DNA from: Acholeplasmataceae bacterium
GTDB taxonomy: Bacteria; Bacillota_I; Bacilli_A; Acholeplasmatales; Acholeplasmataceae
Reading direction: 5' to 3'
Assembly (NCBI GenBank): GCA_023230825.1
Contig: JALNWO010000115.1
Span: 1-5,390, forward strand
DNA length: 5,390 bases
Below are positions 1 through 5,390 of this stretch, piece by piece. A model generated the notes under the pieces. The model searched no databases and was not told the origin of the DNA. It saw only the letters and a program-made list of their open reading frames with translations. How positions within the stretch are numbered: position 1 is the first letter of the stretch; every line of letters starts with the position of its first letter. The translations under genes were made by a program, and so were the position numbers.

Positions 1-342
1 AGCAAAAATATGCAGTTTAACTTCTAAATTAATATACGTGCTACCATTTTCAGTATATGTATAACCATTCAATGTTCTTGCTTGAATCTTAACAGTCAAG
101 TCACCATTTTTTTGAATTCCAGCATCTAAAAAGTTATATTGTTTTAAGACTCCGCCTGATGAATTCGTAATAGACACATCACCAAAAACACCAAAAAGGT
201 TGGTTGATGTCATAAAAATATCGCGACCGCGAAACTCACTACCGTCGCCTTCTTGTTGAAAAGAAATCCATGCGAAAACACCTGTTACTAATAACAGGGA
301 TGTCAGTAAAATATTTAAAACAATAATAAATAGTTTTCGCAT
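1..342 (-). CDS. Exported SipW-substrate-like protein, N-terminal part (runs off the left edge)
   Basis: The ATG at 340-342 opens a frame with no stop down to base 1, so 114 N-terminal residues are visible and the C-terminus is missing. The start is MRKLF, then a hydrophobic core (about residues 5-22), then VFA followed by Trp25, giving a likely signal-peptidase cut after Ala24. This resembles the SipW-cognate signal peptides of TasA and camelysin proteins, where an aromatic residue follows the Ala. The mature part is rich in beta-prone, Asn/Gly/Thr segments, as expected of a beta-sandwich surface protein. An AAAGGA ribosome site lies 9 bases upstream. The gene sits 13 bases after the similar 211-residue exported protein and downstream of the signal peptidase, which probably processes both. 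Apart from the signal peptide the sequence is not close to its neighbour by eye. Function is inferred: cell-surface or fibre subunit. Exact family is not recognised. Confidence 0.8.
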   Translation of the reverse strand, partial: MRKLFIIVLNILLTSLLLVTGVFAWISFQQEGDGSEFRGRDIFMTSTNLFGVFGDVSITNSSGGVLKQYNFLDAGIQKNGDLTVKIQARTLNGYTYTENGSTYINLEVKLHIFA

Positions 343-351
343 TGTCTTCGA

Positions 352-358
352 TCCTTTA
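352..358 (-). promoter_or_regulatory. Ribosome binding site overlapping the upstream stop codon
   Basis: On the minus strand this reads TAAAGGA. The TAA is the stop of the 211-residue gene, and AAAGGA is 9 bases before the ATG at 342. It fixes the start of the left-edge gene and suggests translational coupling. Confidence 0.65.
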
Positions 359-991
359 CACGCCCACGATCCGTAGTTTTAAACGGTAGGCAAGCGTATG
401 ATAAAGCGGTTTCTGTTCTGCCGTTAGGCTATCAAAATTACCCCAAACAAGCATATATACATCCACTGTATCACCTTCGGGAATAAAGATGGTGTTGGAT
501 TGATTATATGCTTTTACTTTTTGAAGGAAATTACTACCCGGTTGTGTATCAATAAATTGGTATTTGACTTGATTAAAGTTTGCCTTCGTATTTGATGTTA
601 AAACGACATAAGCCAAGTTCGATGCATCTCCAGAAAGAGGACCGTATTCCGGAAGGAAAAAAGATCCTAAACTTAAGATGACATTCATGTCTTCTTCACC
701 ATCATTATCAATTTGTAAATGAACAATAGATGAAAGACCAAATAAATCGACACTTGGATCATCAAACTCATCTTCGGTTAAGTAAATCAAGTTATAAGCG
801 GAATAGCCGACGAATACTTCTAAAGCTTGAATATCGGCAAACTCTGTTTCGGTAATATCGATGGTACTACCTTGAAGCCCTTCGCCACTCGCGAATTGGC
901 CTATACCCGTAAACCAAGCAAAAACAGATACTGTCATCGAAAGTATCGTTATTAATAAAACTAAACTTGATATGTATAGTTTTTTTAACAT
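356..991 (-). CDS. Small exported TasA/camelysin-like protein with SipW-type signal peptide
   Basis: This 211-residue protein has MLKK, then a hydrophobic stretch (about residues 5-22), then SVFA followed by Trp26-Phe27-Thr-Gly. A signal-peptidase cut after Ala25 is likely. The A-aromatic-F pattern matches the SipW-cognate signal peptide seen in TasA and camelysin (AYFSD-like). The mature chain is acidic and beta-strand rich, with a segment HLQIDNDGEEDMNV (about 91-104) resembling the start of a TasA-fold strand with acidic loop. Near the C-terminus is VYMLVWGNFDSL (178-189), a strand with the Trp-containing motif common in these proteins. No second membrane helix or LPXTG anchor is visible, so the product is probably released or assembled at the cell surface. 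It lies 12 bases downstream of the signal peptidase gene, preceded by a near-perfect ribosome site, and is its probable substrate. Assignment to the TasA/CalY superfamily is by signal peptide, size and context, not by a profile match. Confidence 0.88.
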   Translation of the reverse strand: MLKKLYISSLVLLITILSMTVSVFAWFTGIGQFASGEGLQGSTIDITETEFADIQALEVFVGYSAYNLIYLTEDEFDDPSVDLFGLSSIVHLQIDNDGEEDMNVILSLGSFFLPEYGPLSGDASNLAYVVLTSNTKANFNQVKYQFIDTQPGSNFLQKVKAYNQSNTIFIPEGDTVDVYMLVWGNFDSLTAEQKPLYHTLAYRLKLRIVGV

Positions 992-997
992 GTTTTT

Positions 998-1006
998 GCC
1001 TCCTTA
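998..1006 (-). promoter_or_regulatory. Strong ribosome binding site overlapping the signal peptidase stop
   Basis: The minus strand reads TAAGGAGGC, 6 bases before the ATG at 991. It is an almost ideal anti-16S match and its TAA is the stop codon of the signal peptidase gene. It is the strongest ribosome site in the window, which would suit an abundant exported protein made in excess over its peptidase. Confidence 0.8.
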
Positions 1007-1549
1007 CAGGTTTTTCTTAATATCCTCTTCTTGTTTTTCCATAATGGTTTTCACAATGTCCACCACTTGGTAAATGATGAGTGAGAGGGAAATTGTTATA
1101 ATCCCAATGATGAGAATGTTACGGTAATCGAGGACTGTTTCACCGATGCCAAAGGCATGGATGATAGATACCACTTTTCCGTAAATTCGCTCTTCGGTAA
1201 TGACCCCTTCAGTGAAGAGGTCGTCGTCATCATTGTTTGTCCCTTTGGTAATGAAGCCACCTGGTGTAACACGAATGATTTCGTGAACGATGAGTCGCTC
1301 ACCATCCTGGCTTTGAAAAACAATGATGTCTTCTTCTTCGTATCTTTGTTGTGGTTTATATAAGATGTAGTCGCCCCGGTAAATAACGTCTTCCATCGAT
1401 TCAGATACAACAATGGAGTAATAGTAATTAAAGATTTTCACCGGGCGTTCGTTTTTAATTGCGAGAATATGAATAATGACTAAGAAGATAAGGAATGCAA
1501 TGAAGATGAGGGTTAGACTCGCAAAGATATATTTTAAAATCCTTTTCAC
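1004..1549 (-). CDS. sipW: Signal peptidase I, ER-type (SipW-like)
   Basis: This 181-residue membrane protease should cleave signal peptides of exported proteins on the outer face of the membrane. An N-terminal membrane helix (about 8-31) is followed by the catalytic Ser box VVSESM (Ser51 before Met52) and RGDYILYK (58-65). Box D is LIVHEI with His89 in the place where bacterial LepB-type enzymes carry Lys, which defines the Ser/His ER or SipW class. Next come FITKG (99-103) with an acidic run Asp107-110, then YGKVV (123-127), and a second membrane helix (about 145-166) with a charged cytoplasmic tail. In Sec11-type enzymes two Asp follow KG; here the first is Thr104, while Asp110 sits at the spacing of the triad Asp. 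The start is GTG at 1547-1549; the GTGA overlaps the upstream TGA stop by 4 bases, with an AAAAGGA site 10 bases upstream. Its neighbours are its likely substrates. Confidence 0.93.
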   Translation of the reverse strand: MKRILKYIFASLTLIFIAFLIFLVIIHILAIKNERPVKIFNYYYSIVVSESMEDVIYRGDYILYKPQQRYEEEDIIVFQSQDGERLIVHEIIRVTPGGFITKGTNNDDDDLFTEGVITEERIYGKVVSIIHAFGIGETVLDYRNILIIGIITISLSLIIYQVVDIVKTIMEKQEEDIKKNL

Positions 1550-3294
1550 AAATTCTTTATCCTTTTATCAAATTGGTCTTTAATCAGAGCCTTTTGTTTT
1601 TTCTCATCTTTCAAGATTTGTTCTTTTTCTTTTAGACGTTTGGCTCGTTCGCGTTCTAAGAATGTTTGTCGTTCAGTTTTCACGCGTTCTTTTTCTCTTT
1701 CAAGACGTTTCTTCTGGGTGTCATACATCGATGCTAGTCGTTTGTTGAAACGTTCTTTTTCTGCTTTTCTAAACGCTTCCATGCGTTCTTTGTGTTGTTT
1801 CTGGTAGTGTTCTTTTACTTCTAATGTTTTGTCAAATTCAGTTCTTTGGTATTCGTATAAATCTTCAACTTCTGCCAACATTCTTTGACCTAAGATTCTC
1901 GCGATGGATTCTTCGTTTAAACTTTGAAGATCATCGTATTGACGACTGACGCGGCGAAGCCATCTTTCTTCAACATCCATCGCTTCTTTTAAGCTCTTCT
2001 CTTTGACTTCACGAATCATTTTCACAAAACGATATTTATCTAAGCTGTCTTTTAGATCTGCTTCGGGGCCTTCCATCTTTGTAACAAATTCAGGGTCATC
2101 GATTTCAAAGTAGCTCTTAAAGAGGGCGTTGGTAATGTCAGTCATAAGCGTCATCGCATGACGCATGGAAACCATTTCTGAATAACCTTCATCTAATTGT
2201 TGATCAATTAAATCTGAGAAGATTTTTTTGCTTTCTTGTAAGTAAAATTCATTGATTGATGTTTCTTCTGCTTTTAAGCGTTTGTTTTCATAATGAAGAT
2301 CTAAATCAACTGTCCGTCTTAAGACTGGACGATACCGTGATCTTTTACCTTGAGTGTAGGAACGATAGTCTACTTGTTTAAAGGTTTTATCGTGGTAGAG
2401 AGTCGCGGTAATTAAATGAAAGAGGTTTTGGGTTAAATGTTTACGATATTGCTCCGTAAAGCGTTTGTTACGGGAAATTGAATCCACTTCATACGCTAAG
2501 TTAGGAAACTGATCTAAATAAACCCAAAGGTCGTAACATTTTCTAAAATCTGGATTTTTCGTAATCACTTGGGTGCGCATAATCGGCGAGATAACTTCTT
2601 TCTCATCGCGCAAGATTTGCATAAATTCACCTTGTTCGATTTGCATGAGTTGTCTTTCTAAGTAAGTGATTCGGTTCAATAACTTCTCGTTTTGTTCTTT
2701 AATTTTAATTCGCGTCACTTTTTCCATCCGCTTGACATCAATTTGAACTTCGATGTTTTCTTCTGCGAAAGGAAATTGACTGGAAATAACTAAGTTCGTT
2801 GTTTTAAGCGCATCGATGTTTTCTTGAACAATTAAGCGTCTTTCTTTTAAGTAACGCATCAGTTTAAGTACTAAACTTTTAATGAAGATATTTTCATAGG
2901 TGTTAATTTTAACTTCGGCTTTATTAATTAAAACTTTTTTCGGAATGACGTTGCCGTCTTTCACTTCACGAATGAGTTGTGTATTTTGAACTAAATGGCG
3001 AATCGAACGGCTATCCGTTTTTTTCGCTTTTTCAACGATTGTCACTTCTTCTTTACGTCTTAAAGCCGTTTTGATTTGCGACGTAATTTTAACAATACTT
3101 GACATCGTTGTTTGAATTTGGTCGGCCCAATCTTCTTCAAAGATTTTCGCTTCTGTGATTTGGCCTTGGGTCACTTGATGTTGACCTTTTTTTAATTCAT
3201 TGTAGAAATAAATAGGGTAGTCATGACTCTTTTCAATACTACTAAACGACTTAATCAAATCTTGGAAAAAGAGATTTAACTGTTTATTTTCCAT
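1546..3294 (-). CDS. DUF2357-like (McrC-associated) protein with long C-terminal coiled coil
   Basis: This is a 582-residue soluble protein with no signal peptide or membrane helix. Residues about 95-160 hold IRHLVQNTQLI (98-108), then a basic linker, then INTYENIFIKSLVLKLMRYL (130-149). This matches the style of DUF2357 proteins, where a T-x-EN-x-F-x-K core follows a helical 'RHL/NP' segment. A second DUF2357-like patch is FRKCYDLWVYLDQFP (250-264). Two coiled-coil zones are seen: about 185-230, and a very charged helix from about 425 to 582 rich in Glu, Lys and Arg. DUF2357 proteins are partners of McrB-type ATPases and usually end in a PD-(D/E)XK nuclease. I could not find a D...ExK arrangement here, and the tail is coiled coil. 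It starts 2 bases after the ATPase stop, has only a weak GGTG-type ribosome site, and overlaps the signal peptidase start by 4 bases. It probably binds the ATPase (inference). It could instead be an unrelated structural protein. Confidence 0.75.
   Translation of the reverse strand: MENKQLNLFFQDLIKSFSSIEKSHDYPIYFYNELKKGQHQVTQGQITEAKIFEEDWADQIQTTMSSIVKITSQIKTALRRKEEVTIVEKAKKTDSRSIRHLVQNTQLIREVKDGNVIPKKVLINKAEVKINTYENIFIKSLVLKLMRYLKERRLIVQENIDALKTTNLVISSQFPFAEENIEVQIDVKRMEKVTRIKIKEQNEKLLNRITYLERQLMQIEQGEFMQILRDEKEVISPIMRTQVITKNPDFRKCYDLWVYLDQFPNLAYEVDSISRNKRFTEQYRKHLTQNLFHLITATLYHDKTFKQVDYRSYTQGKRSRYRPVLRRTVDLDLHYENKRLKAEETSINEFYLQESKKIFSDLIDQQLDEGYSEMVSMRHAMTLMTDITNALFKSYFEIDDPEFVTKMEGPEADLKDSLDKYRFVKMIREVKEKSLKEAMDVEERWLRRVSRQYDDLQSLNEESIARILGQRMLAEVEDLYEYQRTEFDKTLEVKEHYQKQHKERMEAFRKAEKERFNKRLASMYDTQKKRLEREKERVKTERQTFLERERAKRLKEKEQILKDEKKQKALIKDQFDKRIKNL
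1560..1566 (-). promoter_or_regulatory. Ribosome binding site for the GTG-started signal peptidase
   Basis: AAAAGGA on the minus strand, 10 bases before GTG 1549, lies inside the last codons of the coiled-coil gene. It supports the GTG start and coupling by the 4-base stop/start overlap. Confidence 0.55.
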
Positions 3295-3296
3295 AA

Positions 3297-4835
3297 TTAC
3301 ACCACGTTCTTGTAGTTCTTAATCATTTCGCGGGTTAATTCAAATTTAGTTTTTCCAAAGATTTTATCAAGTTCTCTTTCTAAGGCAGAAAGACGATCTT
3401 TTAAAAACGCTAAGTTCAAGGTTTCAAACTTCCGAATTACTTTTCTGGCAACTAGGAAGTCAAGCCCTTCAAGTTCATCTTGCCCAGCAGCAATGTAGAC
3501 AGGAAGGAAGAGACGAATTTGTCTCATAATCCGGTTACCGAAGGTCACTTGGAAGTTTCTTGTAATAAATTCATCTAACTGTGTTAGTTTTTCTAGCGTT
3601 TTATTCGATACGGGGAACTCCCGGATCGCATTTTCGAAAAGAGTATTTAAATAATCATAACTAATATTTATTTTGTTTGTATAAGGCGCATCGATATAGG
3701 TTGAACGAACGTTCATTTCAATCGATTGAGCCCGGTCATACACTTTATCCGTAATGGTAAAGGTTGAGTCGTCACGGTTCGCGGTTCCAACAAACCAGAG
3801 GTTTTGTGGTAAGAGTAACTTCCCTTTTTTCAAGTTAATCGGGTCGTTTGGAAGTTGTTCCGCAACAATTTCTAATAACCATTCTTGGGGATTTGGAATT
3901 TCTAGTAAAGATAAGAAATCGGCAAAGTAGTATTCGATCCGTGCCAAGTTCATCTCATCAAGAATCATTAAGTTCACATCGGTCCGATACGTTGTTTCAT
4001 AAACAACTTTTAAGAAGTCCGGTTCGGTATACTTTTTCGTAAATTCGTTTAAGTATCCGAGTAACTCAGTCCGGTCGGTCCATGATGGTTGAACAGAAAT
4101 AATGGCCGCATCATTAGATAAGAATTTCCCCATGGCATAAGGTAAAGATGTTTTACCGGTCCCAGAAATCCCTTCTAAAATGAGCAGTTTGGTTGTTGCC
4201 ATGCTGGCAACAAACTTTGCGACAATTTCTTTTGTATAATATAAATCCAATTGTGAAGCTGCAAAGTTAATAAATGTATCCACAAAACGAGGAAGGGTTA
4301 AACGGTCTGCATCTTGCATTACCGTCGGACGAATGACGTATTGATAAGTTTCATCCACGTCAATTAATTTCGTAAAGCGACCTTCGTATTGTTTTGTTTC
4401 AGCATCTTCTTCACTGGCTTCACCGCCTCCGATACTACCAAAAGGACGAACGCCGTCGCCATATTGTAAGCTTAAGATTTGGGCTTTCTCGGTTTCCACT
4501 TTAACGAGCTGTTGGGTTAACTCAATAATTTCGTTTTGTAAATCATCTTTTTCGATCTCTCTTCTCGCGAAGCGAACATAGCGACGAAACAAACGATAAA
4601 GTAAAACGATAAAAAGAGCGATAAACAGTGCATTGACAATAATAACAATGACAGCTGCAATCCAACCACCGATGCCAAAGCCAACGGAAGCTTCACCAAA
4701 CTTTACAAAACCAACGTTGGTGTTATTAAAATTGAAGAGTTTCCCGTACGCGGAGAATCGCGTCTGAAAGAACAAGATAATATTCCGAAGAATCTCTTGT
4801 AGGAAACTAATATACCATTTTGCAAAGTTAAACAT
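3297..4835 (-). CDS. Membrane-anchored McrB-like AAA+ ATPase
   Basis: This 512-residue protein starts at ATG 4833-4835 with GGAG 5 bases upstream. An N-terminal hydrophobic helix (about 7-24) and a Gly-rich stretch (47-57) precede a clear membrane helix (about 58-82). The Arg-rich flank RRYVRFARRE (84-93) places the rest in the cytoplasm. A coiled-coil linker (about 90-122) and an acidic loop (138-150) lead to the AAA+ module. This has Walker A GISGTGKT (222-229, Lys228), an SWTDRTELLGY segment (251-261) and Walker B LMILDEMN (289-296, Asp293/Glu294). Sensor-1 is VGTANRDDST (349-358) and contains an N-x-x-D (Asn353, Asp356), the McrB signature. DRAQ (367-370) has a candidate Arg finger. A helical lid with FGNRIMRQI (432-440) follows. 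It belongs to the McrB or dynein-related AAA_5 type and may use GTP or ATP. McrB is normally soluble, so the anchor is unusual. It is followed after 2 bases by its probable DUF2357-like partner. Confidence 0.85.
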   Translation of the reverse strand: MFNFAKWYISFLQEILRNIILFFQTRFSAYGKLFNFNNTNVGFVKFGEASVGFGIGGWIAAVIVIIVNALFIALFIVLLYRLFRRYVRFARREIEKDDLQNEIIELTQQLVKVETEKAQILSLQYGDGVRPFGSIGGGEASEEDAETKQYEGRFTKLIDVDETYQYVIRPTVMQDADRLTLPRFVDTFINFAASQLDLYYTKEIVAKFVASMATTKLLILEGISGTGKTSLPYAMGKFLSNDAAIISVQPSWTDRTELLGYLNEFTKKYTEPDFLKVVYETTYRTDVNLMILDEMNLARIEYYFADFLSLLEIPNPQEWLLEIVAEQLPNDPINLKKGKLLLPQNLWFVGTANRDDSTFTITDKVYDRAQSIEMNVRSTYIDAPYTNKINISYDYLNTLFENAIREFPVSNKTLEKLTQLDEFITRNFQVTFGNRIMRQIRLFLPVYIAAGQDELEGLDFLVARKVIRKFETLNLAFLKDRLSALERELDKIFGKTKFELTREMIKNYKNVV

Positions 4836-4840
4836 ACAAT

Positions 4841-4845
4841 CTCCA
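4841..4845 (-). promoter_or_regulatory. Ribosome binding site of the ATPase gene
   Basis: The minus strand has GGAG about 5 bases before ATG 4835, in the 15-base gap after the stop of the upstream gene. It supports this start for the ATPase. The gap has no room for a promoter. Confidence 0.6.
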
Positions 4846-4850
4846 ATAAA

Positions 4851-5390
4851 TTAAGGTAGTAAATCGAACGTAAAGTTGATGGTAACTGTTCCATCCATAA
4901 TTGCGTTAAACGCTTCTTGGTCCCATCCTTCAACCCAAACGCGGACACGGATGTGGGCGTAGTTTGTGTAAGATGGACCAAAGTCGTGTTCGACTTCATC
5001 TGTTACTAAAATCGTTCGGGTTGATCCAATGATAATACCTTCTTCTGGTAACACTTGATCCCCACGAGCATTTAAATCAGGAACGGCATTGATGACATTT
5101 CCATGAATGGCGTTATAGTATTGCACCGCGAAGTTATTTTGAAGGGTGCTTGCACCAATGGTGTTGCCAAATAATTTAGGGCTGCCGTTTAACGCATCTT
5201 GTGATGCTTCTTTTTCAAATATGTTAAGATAGTGAATGTTTGCCCCATCATCTTCATAACCAGCACCTTCAACTTCTTCAAAGGAAACGCGGATCGCGTT
5301 TGCTAAACTTGAAGAAAGTAAATCGCCTGGTTCAACTGTTCTTCCGTCTACAACCACATGTGTTTCAGATTGCCAAACGGTTGGATCAGC
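4851..5390 (-). CDS. TasA/camelysin-like exported protein, C-terminal part (runs off the right edge)
   Basis: The frame stays open to the window edge and reads 179 residues back from the TAA at 4851-4853. The GTG at 5355-5357 is inside the frame and has no ribosome site, so the true start and signal peptide lie outside. The visible part is acidic and beta-prone with no Cys. Its end reads VRVWVEGWDQEAF (the v-W-x-EGWD pattern) followed by TVTINFTFDLLP. This is the hallmark C-terminal strand, Trp-Glu-Gly loop and final hydrophobic strand of SipW-dependent TasA/camelysin-like proteins. Such proteins are secreted, cut by a Ser/His signal peptidase and often form surface fibres or matrix. No membrane anchor or sorting signal follows, and the end is at 4854. 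The gene precedes the membrane ATPase by 15 bases and so may share a transcript with the ATPase, coiled-coil and peptidase genes. Length of the complete protein is unknown. Function in fibres is inference from the family. Confidence 0.8.
   Translation of the reverse strand, partial: ADPTVWQSETHVVVDGRTVEPGDLLSSSLANAIRVSFEEVEGAGYEDDGANIHYLNIFEKEASQDALNGSPKLFGNTIGASTLQNNFAVQYYNAIHGNVINAVPDLNARGDQVLPEEGIIIGSTRTILVTDEVEHDFGPSYTNYAHIRVRVWVEGWDQEAFNAIMDGTVTINFTFDLLP

Noticed and set aside
1157..1363. 68-residue plus-strand frame
   Set aside because: It is antisense to the signal peptidase gene and has no promoter, ribosome site or recognisable motif.
1096..1413. 105-residue minus-strand frame inside the signal peptidase gene
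   Set aside because: It overlaps a gene with clear catalytic motifs in another frame, has no ribosome site support and shows no domain.
1546..3294. Complete McrBC restriction system
   Set aside because: No nuclease motif was found in the partner protein and the ATPase has a membrane anchor in place of a DNA-binding N-terminal domain, so a standard restriction role cannot be supported from the sequence.
3848..4042. 64-residue plus-strand frame
   Set aside because: It is antisense to the AAA+ core region and its composition is explained by the reverse of that gene.
4517..4699. 60-residue minus-strand hydrophobic frame
   Set aside because: It is a shifted reading of the membrane helix region of the ATPase; the hydrophobicity comes from the shared T-rich bases.
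4703..4999. 98-residue minus-strand frame bridging two genes
   Set aside because: It runs across the end of the TasA-like gene and the start of the ATPase gene in a wrong frame, with no supporting motif.
5355..5357. GTG as the start of the right-edge gene
   Set aside because: The frame continues open upstream to the window edge, there is no ribosome site before this GTG, and a start here would give an exported family protein without a signal peptide.

Overview
All recognisable genes lie on the minus strand and form one tightly packed run, transcribed right to left. It begins upstream of base 5390 and continues past base 1. The base composition is AT-leaning. Shine-Dalgarno sequences are of the AAGGAG type. 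At least one gene (stop at 1546-1548) ends in TGA, and Trp is encoded by TGG, so translation code 11 fits and the Mycoplasma/Spiroplasma code does not. Together with SipW-type secretion this suggests a Bacillota or standard-code Mollicutes relative (Acholeplasma, Izemoplasma or Haloplasma-like). The lineage is an inference from style and not a database match.

Layout in transcription order: (1) the C-terminal 179 residues of a large exported TasA/camelysin-like protein (4851-5390, start outside the window); (2) a membrane-anchored McrB-like AAA+ ATPase (3297-4835); (3) a 582-residue protein with a DUF2357-like (McrC-associated) core and a long charged coiled-coil tail (1546-3294); (4) an ER-type, Ser/His signal peptidase I of the SipW kind (1004-1549); (5) a small exported protein with a SipW-cognate-like signal peptide (356-991); (6) the N-terminal 114 residues of another such protein (1-342, continuing to the left). 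Gaps between genes are 15, 2, -4, 12 and 13 bases. I see no room for an internal promoter or terminator between genes, so the set looks co-transcribed and partly translationally coupled.

Working model (inference): the exported proteins are surface or fibre subunits, and the peptidase removes their signal peptides. The ATPase and coiled-coil pair resembles a McrBC/DUF2357 NTPase module moved to the membrane, with no nuclease motif that I can see. It may act as a motor or scaffold for assembly or remodelling of the surface structure and need not be a restriction system. A McrB/DUF2357 pair embedded in a SipW/TasA-like locus is the most unusual thing in the window. No RNA genes, mobile elements, CRISPR arrays or long repeats were seen, and there is no gene-free stretch above 300 bases.
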